A DNA stretch of 64,000 nt, from the NCBI GenBank assembly GCA_902615835.1, contig CACMQL010000005.1:1-64000 (forward strand), given 5' to 3'. Position numbers and translations under genes: made by a program. Positions 1-7,591 of this stretch are shown piece after piece. This DNA comes from an uncultured Verrucomicrobiota bacterium. Lineage in GTDB: Bacteria; Verrucomicrobiota; Verrucomicrobiia; Opitutales; Seribacteraceae. The first letter of the stretch is position 1; each line of letters starts with the position of its first letter. Below the pieces are notes generated by a model. It was not told the origin of the DNA. It did no database searches and worked only from the letters and a program-made list of their open reading frames with translations.

Positions 1-247
1 AGAGGGTGTTCCTCCCATTTGCATATCCTTGCGTGTAAGCGAACCCTTTTGATTCGATGATGGATGAGAAACCAAGACCAACCTCCAATTCCCAAAGTTT
101 CTGCGGTACTTTTTTTTCCCAGGTTTTCTTTAGATTATCTTCATAACTCTTAAATGTGCCCTCCATACCACCAAATCCTGGCCAATCGTCAGAAAAAACT
201 GGAAGCATTGCCCAGAAGAATATCAAGAAACATTTGCTAATCTGCAT
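1..247 (-). CDS. PQQ-like beta-propeller protein, N-terminal fragment
   Basis: Only the first 82 codons are inside the window; the gene continues past base 1. The start is ATG at 247-245. The protein opens with a signal peptide (MQISKCFLIFFWAMLPVFS), and the mature part begins DDWPGFGG, followed by KLWELEVGLGFSSIIESKG and then AYTQGY. This is the usual opening of exported PQQ-like (BamB/quinoprotein alcohol dehydrogenase-like) propellers of Planctomycetes and Verrucomicrobia, in which a DWPxxxGP-like segment is followed by LWxxxVGxGxSSPVVADGRVYT. The conserved proline of SSP is isoleucine here. The family folds into WD-like blades in the periplasm. Whether this copy binds PQQ or is only a scaffold cannot be told from the fragment. 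It lies 107 bases beyond the anti-sigma gene and could be in the same transcript. Confidence 0.6.
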   Translation of the reverse strand, partial: MQISKCFLIFFWAMLPVFSDDWPGFGGMEGTFKSYEDNLKKTWEKKVPQKLWELEVGLGFSSIIESKGFAYTQGYANGRNTL

Positions 248-354
248 CTGTCTTTTTCAAAGACAAAGTATCCAAAAATTCAACCGATTAATTATCAGAT
301 TAACTATGGTTTCATGAAAATTGCATCGTCCAAAAAGTATGTTTGTTAAAAACC

Positions 355-1353
355 TTAAATCCCAACAAAGGATACTTCTAGTTCATCACCAAAAAACTCG
401 TGGAGATGGGAATTGAGTGCACCCAAACCTGACCTTCTGGCAGACAAGGCAACCACGAGATAATCTGTTCCATCAGGTAGCGAAATCGCGGTATCAAGCC
501 TTTCCCAAGTAGATTGATCATTGTCGCTGAATAGGGATTGCTCAGAAGAGTCAAGTTGTATGATAGAATCCTCTTCGAGTGTGGATAAAGCATGGAGTGA
601 TAAAATAAATTCGGTCGATTCACTCAGTTCAGAAAAGCCCTGGTTGATGTGGATAACAGCATCAACAGCTTTGTAGTTCCCAGACTTGCGTTTCACATCA
701 TACACCCGAAGCGTTTCTACAATTTCGGCGGTACGAGAAACCGGATCTATCTCCATCGAACCCAGCTTGATCATTTCTCCGTCAACCATCGGCAATACAC
801 CACTAGAAGAAGGGGTGGACAGCATGGATTCAGAACTCATCATAGTGAGACCATTTTCATGTCCGAATGTAAATTTGGACGCGTCCAAATTCTTGGAGGT
901 AATCCCTCTCGAATACTCCGCTGCCATTTGGAGTATTTTTCCTCGTGAATCAGGATTAACCGATAAAGGATTACGATTGATTTGTAGAAAATTAGCAGTT
1001 AACTCCTCGGCAACTTGATCAATGGAAGGAGCAATGCGGACTTCGGTGGGGGAGGGAGGTTGTGTGAGAAAATTGTGCAGCAACCATGCAGAAAACAAGC
1101 AAACAAATACAGCTGCGAGTGAAAAGGCATAATTCAAAATAGGGAAATGGATGATTTTCGGCTCCAAACGGTCGATATTTTCATTTTCTTCCCAATGAAA
1201 GAGTGATTCCAGTAAGATCGTCTTACAGTATCTTCTTTGTAAATTCGGATTTTGATCGAGAAGGGCGGACAATTGGTTTGCTTCAATCTCAGTAATGGTC
1301 AAGTCCAGTGCTTTGCTGACAAGCTTGTCAAAGTGCTGAGTGTTTGTTTTCAT
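355..1353 (-). CDS. Membrane-anchored anti-sigma factor, probable
   Basis: This 332-residue protein is encoded 52 bases downstream of an ECF-like sigma gene on the same strand, the usual place for its anti-sigma partner. Residues 1-70 are a soluble, charged N-terminal region with the DKLVSKALDLTITEIE and LSALLDQNPNLQRRY segments that, in Verrucomicrobia and Planctomycetes, begin membrane regulators of such sigma factors. A hydrophobic segment at about 74-95 (FSLAAVFVCLFSAWLL) is a single membrane span. The remaining ~235 residues would be periplasmic; they are beta-rich by appearance and end in LEVSFVGI. I do not see a clear zinc-binding HxxxCxxC anti-sigma motif or a convincing FecR domain, so the role rests mainly on topology and neighbourhood. 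The outer domain is presumably a sensor; its ligand is unknown. Confidence 0.6.
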   Translation of the reverse strand: MKTNTQHFDKLVSKALDLTITEIEANQLSALLDQNPNLQRRYCKTILLESLFHWEENENIDRLEPKIIHFPILNYAFSLAAVFVCLFSAWLLHNFLTQPPSPTEVRIAPSIDQVAEELTANFLQINRNPLSVNPDSRGKILQMAAEYSRGITSKNLDASKFTFGHENGLTMMSSESMLSTPSSSGVLPMVDGEMIKLGSMEIDPVSRTAEIVETLRVYDVKRKSGNYKAVDAVIHINQGFSELSESTEFILSLHALSTLEEDSIIQLDSSEQSLFSDNDQSTWERLDTAISLPDGTDYLVVALSARRSGLGALNSHLHEFFGDELEVSFVGI

Positions 1354-1405
1354 AATGGAGGTACATCTATATTTAGCACTTCTATCTATGATGTTACGTA
1401 AAAGA

Positions 1406-1942
1406 TTAAGATTTTTTAAAATCCATTTCGGCTTCCACTAGAACTAATTTATCGGTTACACATTCAAATAGTTTTTGTCGAATCCGATATAGGGTAGATG
1501 AAATCGCACCCATTGGCCGATTAACTTTTTCTGAAATATCTCTGATACTTTTTTCATCCTTGAATCTAAGCTTGGCAATAAATCTCATTTTCAGTGGTAA
1601 GAGATCGTAGCATAACGACAGAACTTTTTGCACTGCCTGCACTCTTCTTGTGTCAAACTCTTCTGCCGCAACATCTTCCACTATATCAGTTGAAAAGCAT
1701 AATTTACTGCGTTTCTTCTTGGTAATGTGCTTCATTACCTGATATCTAGCTATATTAAAAGCCCATCCTTGAAAATGACCTTCCGGGTTATACTCGCTGG
1801 CCTTTTGACAAAGTATTAGATTGGTCTCCTGTAATATATCTTCGGCTTCCGTCCGATTTGGTAAAAGGGACAGAATGAAAGCATACAAAGATTTTTGTAT
1901 GGCAGTAACCATCTGAGAATACTCTATGGGTACAGAAGTCAT
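1406..1942 (-). CDS. ECF-like RNA polymerase sigma factor (Rhodopirellula/Verrucomicrobium type)
   Basis: A 178-residue sigma factor made of region 2 and region 4 only. Region 2 spans about residues 10-75, with NRTEAEDILQETNLILCQKA and the promoter-melting segment GWAFNIARYQVMKH. Region 4 spans about 110-165, with LPLKMRFIAKLRF and the helix-turn-helix IRDISEKVNRPMGAISSTLY followed by RIRQKLFECV. The LxRIRxxLxxCV ending is characteristic of the TIGR02989-type family of Planctomycetes and Verrucomicrobia. It recruits RNA polymerase to a dedicated promoter set, probably under control of the membrane protein encoded next. The ATG start is preceded by a GTGAG ribosome-binding site. Such factors often autoregulate, but no second copy of its promoter can be identified from this window. 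Confidence 0.92.
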   Translation of the reverse strand: MTSVPIEYSQMVTAIQKSLYAFILSLLPNRTEAEDILQETNLILCQKASEYNPEGHFQGWAFNIARYQVMKHITKKKRSKLCFSTDIVEDVAAEEFDTRRVQAVQKVLSLCYDLLPLKMRFIAKLRFKDEKSIRDISEKVNRPMGAISSTLYRIRQKLFECVTDKLVLVEAEMDFKKS

Positions 1943-1969
1943 CTCACTTTACAAAAACACTATTCAGCT

Positions 1970-1998
1970 ATTATGTTAAGCGGAATTACATGTGTAAC
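1970..1998 (-). promoter_or_regulatory. Candidate sigma70 promoter of the sigma-factor gene
   Basis: On the minus strand GTTACA (1998-1993) is followed after 17 bases by CATAAT (1975-1970). These match the -35 and -10 consensus at 4/6 and 5/6 positions. A transcript would start near 1963 and have a leader of about 20 bases carrying GTGAG just before the ATG. The site was found by eye only. Confidence 0.35.
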
Positions 1999-2005
1999 TG
2001 AATTT

Positions 2006-2011
2006 GATAAT
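2006..2011 (+). promoter_or_regulatory. Candidate -10 element giving a near-leaderless transcript
   Basis: GATAAT matches TATAAT at 5/6 positions and sits eight bases before the ATG at 2020. No good -35 is seen (GAATTA at 17-base spacing). If it is used, transcription would start only 1-3 bases ahead of the start codon. Confidence 0.2.
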
Positions 2012-2019
2012 ACTGACAT

Positions 2020-3168
2020 ATGAGAGTACACCCATTAATCTGCATTCTTGTAATTTCATTATCCATAGTAGTCTTCTACTATCTAACTTACCGAAGTGAA
2101 ATCAACTCAGAATTCAGCATGGTGACAAAAGTTGTTAAAATAGATGCCGACAGGAATGTGGGTGATCTATTTATACAAAAAGATAACGAGGATGATAGCT
2201 GGGAAACTCTCAAAATAACTATAAAATACAGTAAAGAAATCGGTCTGCTGCGTACATTTAATGATAAAATAATAAACAGTAAAAAATTTTCCTTTTTTTT
2301 ACTTGAATTTCTCAACCGTAGCCTTCAAGCCAAAAATGTAATTCTTTCACAAAATAATTTTGGCTCGAAGGATTTTAACTCTACTACTTTTTTATCCACC
2401 TTATTTTATACAAAGTATGAGCAAGAAAATCATAACAATCATTCCATCGTTATTAAAGGAAGAACGAAAAAAGCCGCTAAAATTCTTCAAATTGCTGTAA
2501 GTAAAGCTCTCAACAAATTTTATGAAAATTCTGAAGACTCAATTCTTTCAATTTCTGAAGTAAAATTACTCAAAGAAAAAATTGAGCTTTTTGAAAATAA
2601 ATCCGTCGAATTAGCTGCAAGAATCAATTCAATAAAGCAAAATCAAAACGACAATTTTGCCGCAATATCTGTTACATCGGAAATCAATATCCTAGAGGAC
2701 GAATTAAGTCATTTACAAAACACGCTTGAAGATATTCGGTCAACGAATTCCCTAAAGCTGAGCGAAGGTTTATTGACGAATGAATTTCTTAAAGGTTTTG
2801 GTAGAATTGAAGAGTATGTTACTTTAATTCAACAACTCAAAAGAGCTTTAAATACCAATTCCAATTCACCCGCTTCTGAAGAAATTCGTTCAAATAAAAG
2901 CAAACTTACTACTCTTTTACTTAAAGAATTTGACAAATCTATTGCGGAACTCACCGAAAAAATTCTAACCAAACAACAACGGATTATCCATCTTACCCAG
3001 AAAAGCATGAAAAGCTCTTCTCCACTTTCTAGCCATGTTTCGATCATTCCTGAAATATCATTATACGACAAGGTCAATGCGTCCTTACAAAAGATGAAGA
3101 AAGAATACTACGAGAAAGTTAAGTTTTGGAATGATTCTAAGGAGTTTCTGACCTTTCATTCAGACTGA
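2020..3168 (+). CDS. Membrane-anchored coiled-coil protein, Wzz/chain-length-determinant-like
   Basis: This 382-residue protein has one N-terminal membrane span (about residues 5-24, LICILVISLSIVVFYYLTY), then a mixed alpha/beta region to about residue 165. A long helical coiled-coil-prone segment at about 175-335 follows, rich in Leu, Glu, Lys and Ser. The layout and the segment IVIKGRTKKAAKILQIAVSK (small-molecule-sized alpha/beta domain followed by helices) resemble Wzz/PCP proteins that set polysaccharide chain length. However, the second C-terminal membrane span of that family is missing, and no tyrosine kinase or Walker motif is present. It is transcribed divergently from the sigma factor and could belong to its regulon. 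The function is not established. Confidence 0.4.
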   Translation: MRVHPLICILVISLSIVVFYYLTYRSEINSEFSMVTKVVKIDADRNVGDLFIQKDNEDDSWETLKITIKYSKEIGLLRTFNDKIINSKKFSFFLLEFLNRSLQAKNVILSQNNFGSKDFNSTTFLSTLFYTKYEQENHNNHSIVIKGRTKKAAKILQIAVSKALNKFYENSEDSILSISEVKLLKEKIELFENKSVELAARINSIKQNQNDNFAAISVTSEINILEDELSHLQNTLEDIRSTNSLKLSEGLLTNEFLKGFGRIEEYVTLIQQLKRALNTNSNSPASEEIRSNKSKLTTLLLKEFDKSIAELTEKILTKQQRIIHLTQKSMKSSSPLSSHVSIIPEISLYDKVNASLQKMKKEYYEKVKFWNDSKEFLTFHSD

Positions 3169-3202
3169 TGATTATTTATAATATGTGTAAGTAACCTATA
3201 TA

Positions 3203-4927
3203 ATGCCAAGGCTTTCTCATTTGTATCAAGATAGTAAGGCGGGAGTAAATGTTGCCTTACTTGCAATTCCCCAAGGCATGGCTTACGCACTGATTGCTGG
3301 TTTACCCCTCCACTTTGGTCTCCTTGCTTCTGGAGTATCAGCTCTGGTTGGCGGTATCTTTGGTGGCGGAAAGTTCATCACACTAGGACCCACCAACGCC
3401 ACGGCAGTACTTCTTCTTGGCGTCTTTCTCCAACTAAAAATGGTATCAACAAATGGTGAAGTCACCCATAGTGCTCTTTTGGTTTTACCAAGCATTTTAG
3501 TATGCACGGGAATATGGCTAATTCTTGCAAGCTTTTTTCGAATATCATTTCTGATAAAATTTATTTCTAGAACGGTTATTACAGGTTACATAACCGCCGC
3601 TTCATTTTTGATCATTATCAATCAAATGGATACTGTTTTCGGCTTACAAGATCCTCTTCCACTTGGGACCAATTTTTTTGAGTCTATATTTTTCATAATT
3701 AAAGCTTTTCATTCTTTTTCTATTTCTTCTCTTTTACTCAGTATAATTACATTATTTTTCTTTTTAATTTTAAAAAAGCAATTTAATAACTTGCCTAATA
3801 TTGCTATAAGCTTGATCTTAGGCTCCTTCATTGGACAATTTCTAATCTTTCAGGATTATAAAGTGTTATGCTTGAAGCCATTTTCTGTAAATATTTTTCC
3901 CTTGTCTGGTCCTGATTTTTCAATGTTTGTTATTCATTGGCAAGTTATTTTACAATCCTCTTTTGCCATTGCTTTACTTTGTTTGATTGAAGGTCTATCA
4001 ATTGGGAAATCGCTTGCCTCCAGAAATGGAAAACGGATTCAAAGTGATAGGGAGTCGTTTTCTTTTGGGATAGCAAACCTGAGCTGTGGTTTCTTCTCAG
4101 GTATGCCAGCCTCCGGGTCTCTTACTCGGTCTAGTTTAAATGTAAACTCGGGAGCAAAGTCTGGATTTTCAAATATTTTTACTGGTTTTTTGGTCCTGCT
4201 CGGATACTTTTTTTTAGGTGATGCAGTTCAATGGATACCAGTCTCCGTGCTTTCGACCCTAGTTGTAATTATCGGGTTTTCTCTGATCAAGAAAAATCAA
4301 TTGGTAACTGCGATCAAATCTTCGCGCTCGGATGCCTTAACTTTTGTTGTAACTTTTACCTTGGGACTAGTCTTCTCTTTGCAAATTGCAATATTTGTTG
4401 GGGTGGTAACTTCACTGTTCCTTTTCCTTAAAAAAGTCGCTGAACCAGAAATGACCGAACATGGTTACAATGCGGATGGTGAACTCACTTACATCGTTAG
4501 CAAAACAAAATCTTCACAACCAGAAGTTTCCATAGTGCATGTTGAAGGGGAGCTCTTTTTCGCTGCCGCTGATTTGTTTTACGAACAAATAAGGCGGGTT
4601 GGCGAAAATAGAAACATAAAGGTACTGGTTCTCAAACTTCTTAATGCACATCACCTGGACGCTACATCTGTGCTTGCTCTGGAAGAATTGCTTGATTACT
4701 ACAAGGAAAAAAAATGCCATGTTTTGCTTTGCGAAGTAAGAAAGGATGCTATCAAAATTCTTAAGAATTCCGGAGTATTGAGTCGAATTAATCGTAAAAA
4801 TATTTTTCCGCACATCCGTTCAAACCCTACACTTTCAACCGCTAAGGCGATAAAGCGTGCCAAGTACTTGCTTAGCCATCACGAGGCGAAAGTAACGATC
4901 TATTCGAACGAGAAAAGGGGGAAATAA
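3203..4927 (+). CDS. SulP family inorganic anion transporter with STAS domain
   Basis: The 574-residue protein has the full SLC26/SulP architecture. The transmembrane part covers residues ~10-420 and opens with KAGVNVALLAIPQGMAYALI and GLPLHFGLLASGVSALVGGI, followed by GPTNATAVLL, all typical of the family's first helices. A cytoplasmic STAS domain follows at about 437-535, with VSIVHVEGELFFAAADLFYE and LKLLNAHHLDATSVLALEEL, the anti-sigma-antagonist fold. The family moves sulfate, bicarbonate or other small anions, usually with protons or sodium; substrate cannot be assigned here. A marine bicarbonate transporter (BicA-like) or a sulfate importer are both possible. It starts 34 bases after the Wzz-like gene and converges on the coiled-coil gene with a 10-base gap. 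Confidence 0.95.
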   Translation: MPRLSHLYQDSKAGVNVALLAIPQGMAYALIAGLPLHFGLLASGVSALVGGIFGGGKFITLGPTNATAVLLLGVFLQLKMVSTNGEVTHSALLVLPSILVCTGIWLILASFFRISFLIKFISRTVITGYITAASFLIIINQMDTVFGLQDPLPLGTNFFESIFFIIKAFHSFSISSLLLSIITLFFFLILKKQFNNLPNIAISLILGSFIGQFLIFQDYKVLCLKPFSVNIFPLSGPDFSMFVIHWQVILQSSFAIALLCLIEGLSIGKSLASRNGKRIQSDRESFSFGIANLSCGFFSGMPASGSLTRSSLNVNSGAKSGFSNIFTGFLVLLGYFFLGDAVQWIPVSVLSTLVVIIGFSLIKKNQLVTAIKSSRSDALTFVVTFTLGLVFSLQIAIFVGVVTSLFLFLKKVAEPEMTEHGYNADGELTYIVSKTKSSQPEVSIVHVEGELFFAAADLFYEQIRRVGENRNIKVLVLKLLNAHHLDATSVLALEELLDYYKEKKCHVLLCEVRKDAIKILKNSGVLSRINRKNIFPHIRSNPTLSTAKAIKRAKYLLSHHEAKVTIYSNEKRGK

Positions 4928-4937
4928 ATTTTAAGAA

Positions 4938-5693
4938 CTACCTTTCCAAGAATGGATCAGTTGTGTCGTCATCGAATTGCTCAAGAAAAACATCCTCTTC
5001 CGGTTTGTCTAGGTTCTTTATTTCGCTTTCCAGATCTGAAATTTTTGCAAGCAACTGGTTGGCTACATTTAAATCGGCACGATGGTTGGCTTCGTAAAGT
5101 TCTTTTCTAAGACTATCGAGTTCGGCTTCCAAATTTTGTTCCTTTTCAGCACGCCGCATCTGCTCTCTGGTTTCTTCTCTAGCTTCAACAAAACGGGTGT
5201 GGTTAAATTGGAGCAAAGCATTCATTTCCTCAGACAAGTCATCCTGCTCTTTCTTTAATTTAGAAATTTCAACGATGGTCTTATCTCTTGTAAGATCAGG
5301 CAAATTAGGTTGATAAAGAGATTCTTCCAGTTCATGAATTTCTTTCTTTATCTGTTTTATCTTATCTTTCAGGTGCTCCTTTTTCTCAGCATAATTCATT
5401 TTGGGGGCAATGACTTCTTTCGCCTCCAGAAATGTGGTATGTCCACCCTCTTCGATTGATTGCATCTCCTTGTAAAGCAGTTCTATCTGCCCTTGACAGG
5501 CCTCGATATCACCAGTCAAATTTTCACCGTTTTTTAACCTTCTCCTCAACTCTTTTAAGAGTTGCCTCTGTTCACGAAGTTCTTTTCTTACCGATGATCT
5601 AGACTCACGGTCTTTCTGTTTAGATGATGGAACAACTGGTGAATTGTCGGGTGTCTTTTCTTCAACATTTTCTATTTGCTCTTGCTTGTCCAT
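4938..5693 (-). CDS. Soluble coiled-coil protein of unknown function
   Basis: This 251-residue, highly charged protein has no signal peptide or membrane span. Residues ~25-225 are almost entirely heptad-like helix. The pattern is three similar ~60-residue units, each with a LxxELxxLxxxLxxxNxxDxTxxxxxIxxL core and then a short hinge containing TFLEAKEVIAPKM, TRFVEAREETREQM or a degenerate form. This suggests internal triplication of a helical hairpin. The C-terminus is acidic (DVFLEQFDDDTTDPFLER). I do not recognise the family. It could be a structural, chaperone-like or cytoskeletal protein. It is flanked by unrelated genes and is probably its own transcription unit. Confidence 0.7.
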   Translation of the reverse strand: MDKQEQIENVEEKTPDNSPVVPSSKQKDRESRSSVRKELREQRQLLKELRRRLKNGENLTGDIEACQGQIELLYKEMQSIEEGGHTTFLEAKEVIAPKMNYAEKKEHLKDKIKQIKKEIHELEESLYQPNLPDLTRDKTIVEISKLKKEQDDLSEEMNALLQFNHTRFVEAREETREQMRRAEKEQNLEAELDSLRKELYEANHRADLNVANQLLAKISDLESEIKNLDKPEEDVFLEQFDDDTTDPFLER

Positions 5694-5788
5694 TGCAACA
5701 ATTGATCAAATTTAAATAGATTGCGTAAGTAACGAATTCGAAGTAAAATAATAAACTTACGAAACTTTTATCGAACTGCAAGGTTGAA

Positions 5789-6586
5789 TCAGCCAGATAA
5801 TTTGAAAAATTTTTCCGTATTGACTTTAATTAATTCCTCAAGGGTGTGCAATTTTTCATCAAAATAGGAGTTTAGAAATATAAGGATTTCCCTAAGCCTA
5901 AAAGGTTCATTTTTAGATTTTCTATTGGGTTCCGGACATAAATAAGGGCTGTCTGTTTCTAACATTAGCTTTTCAATACCTTGGTATCTTATAGCATCTA
6001 AGATTGGTTCATTATCTGCAAAAGTAATATTTCCTGTAAAAGATGCCCGTCCACCCCTATCCCCTAATTTTTGAATTTGAGGTTTTCCTTCCGAAAAGCA
6101 ATGAAACACGACCCTTTGCCAATCCAAGCCACTTTGGTCAATTAGGCTTACACAATCCTCAAAAGAATTCCTCGAATGGATGATAATCGGACAACACAGG
6201 GAACTCGCAAATTCCAACTGGTTTGAAAAGCATTTTTTTTGTTGATTAACTATTTCTGCCGCTTTGATTTTGTCCTTAGGCAAATGAAAGTAATCTAGAC
6301 CGATTTCTCCAAAAGCAACGGGTTGAGTCGACTCATCCCAATATTCGGGAATTTTTTCAACATCTTTGGACCAATTTCTCCCGACATAACACGGGTGCAA
6401 ACCAACCGAATAAAAAATGTCTCGATTACTATGAGCCAAAGATTGATAAGACTTCCAGTCATCGAGGTTTGTTCCAACCGTAATAAATCGATTTACCCCG
6501 GCACTTCTTGCCCGAGACAATACCCCATCCAAAGACTTTTTTTGCACAAAGGATTGAAGGTGACAGTGGCTATCAATTAAAGACAT
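5789..6586 (-). CDS. TatD family metal-dependent deoxyribonuclease/hydrolase
   Basis: A full-length 265-residue TatD-type TIM barrel. Metal ligands are visible: the DSHCHL motif near the start (H7 and H9), FGEIGLDYFH at about 92-101, IIHSRNSFEDC at about 134, VFHCFSEG at about 158, and the final LETDSPYLCPEPNR near 209. The family removes nucleotides from DNA 3' ends in a Mg2+-dependent way and has been linked to repair of oxidative damage; related members act on D-tyrosyl-tRNA or have unknown substrates. The ATG at 6586 lies directly before the HxH motif, so the start is secure. It is divergent from trxB, with 67 bases between it and the preferred trxB start. Confidence 0.95.
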   Translation of the reverse strand: MSLIDSHCHLQSFVQKKSLDGVLSRARSAGVNRFITVGTNLDDWKSYQSLAHSNRDIFYSVGLHPCYVGRNWSKDVEKIPEYWDESTQPVAFGEIGLDYFHLPKDKIKAAEIVNQQKKCFSNQLEFASSLCCPIIIHSRNSFEDCVSLIDQSGLDWQRVVFHCFSEGKPQIQKLGDRGGRASFTGNITFADNEPILDAIRYQGIEKLMLETDSPYLCPEPNRKSKNEPFRLREILIFLNSYFDEKLHTLEELIKVNTEKFFKLSG

Positions 6587-6653
6587 CTCGACATTCTAAA
6601 AATTTAAATCAATTATGGAAACTACCTCTATAAAAGTTGATCTACAAAAATTC

Positions 6654-7577
6654 ATGGAAAATATTATCATTATAGGCACAGGTTGTGCCGGCTTCACAGC
6701 AGGGATTTACGCTGCTCGAGCAAATCTTAATCCCCTTATTCTGGAGGGCAAGCAACCAGGTGGACAGTTAACCACCACCTCGGAAGTGGAAAACTTTCCC
6801 GGCTTCCCGGAAGGAATTGATGGATTCATGCTCATGGATAACTTACGCAAACAAGCCCTCAAATTTGGGGCAAGAATCAAACATGCATTGGTAGACTCAG
6901 TTATTTTCAGAGATGAGAAAAAAACACTTAGATTGGGTGATGAGTTCATTGAAACAAAGGCAGTAATTATTGCCACAGGAGCGGCACCTAGGCTTCTCGG
7001 AATACCTGGTGAAAAGGAAATGTATGGAGGTAAAGGAGTTACCACTTGTGCGACATGCGATGGTGCGTTTTACCGAAACATGGATGTTGTCGTTGTTGGA
7101 GGGGGGGACTCGGCATGTGAAGAAGCGTTATTTTTAACCCGTTTTTGCTCATCAGTCACCATTCTGCACCGACGGGGCGAATTTCGAGCATCAAAGATTA
7201 TGGCTCAACGAGTGTTGGAGCATCCGAAAATAAAAGTCTTATGGGAAACAAAGCCAGAAAAAATTATTCCCGATGAAGATGGTAAAGCCAAAAGTGTAAT
7301 GATTTCGAGCACGAGAGACGGAAAAACTTCAGAAGTCCTCTGCAAGGGAATTTTTGTAGCGATTGGTCACATTCCAAACACAGAATGCTTTAAAGATGAA
7401 TTGGATCTGGATGAAAACGGATATTTGATACCGCAAAAAGGAAGCAGCGTACTAACTAAAATACCAGGAGTTTACATTGCAGGAGATTGTGCAGATCATG
7501 TCTACAGACAGGCTATCACTGCCTCAGGCATGGGTTGCCAAGCTGCGATTGAAGCGGAGCGATGGCTCGCAGAGTAA
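6654..7577 (+). CDS. trxB: Thioredoxin-disulfide reductase
   Basis: NADPH-dependent flavoenzyme that reduces thioredoxin. The FAD-binding [10 protein letters not shown] motif is at the N-terminus. The redox-active CATC ([10 protein letters not shown]) is at about residues 130-133, inside the NADPH domain that begins [14 protein letters not shown] and contains [10 protein letters not shown]. The second FAD motif, [10 protein letters not shown], is near the C-terminus. I chose ATG 6654 (307 residues) because the family starts a few residues before GxGxxG; an upstream in-frame ATG at 6615 would add 13 residues not typical of the family. The oleC gene begins 14 bases downstream, so the three genes trxB-oleC-oleD may be co-transcribed, although no functional link is evident. 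Confidence 0.97.
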   Translation: MENIIIIGTGCAGFTAGIYAARANLNPLILEGKQPGGQLTTTSEVENFPGFPEGIDGFMLMDNLRKQALKFGARIKHALVDSVIFRDEKKTLRLGDEFIETKAVIIATGAAPRLLGIPGEKEMYGGKGVTTCATCDGAFYRNMDVVVVGGGDSACEEALFLTRFCSSVTILHRRGEFRASKIMAQRVLEHPKIKVLWETKPEKIIPDEDGKAKSVMISSTRDGKTSEVLCKGIFVAIGHIPNTECFKDELDLDENGYLIPQKGSSVLTKIPGVYIAGDCADHVYRQAITASGMGCQAAIEAERWLAE

Positions 7578-7591
7578 ATTAAATAACCGAA

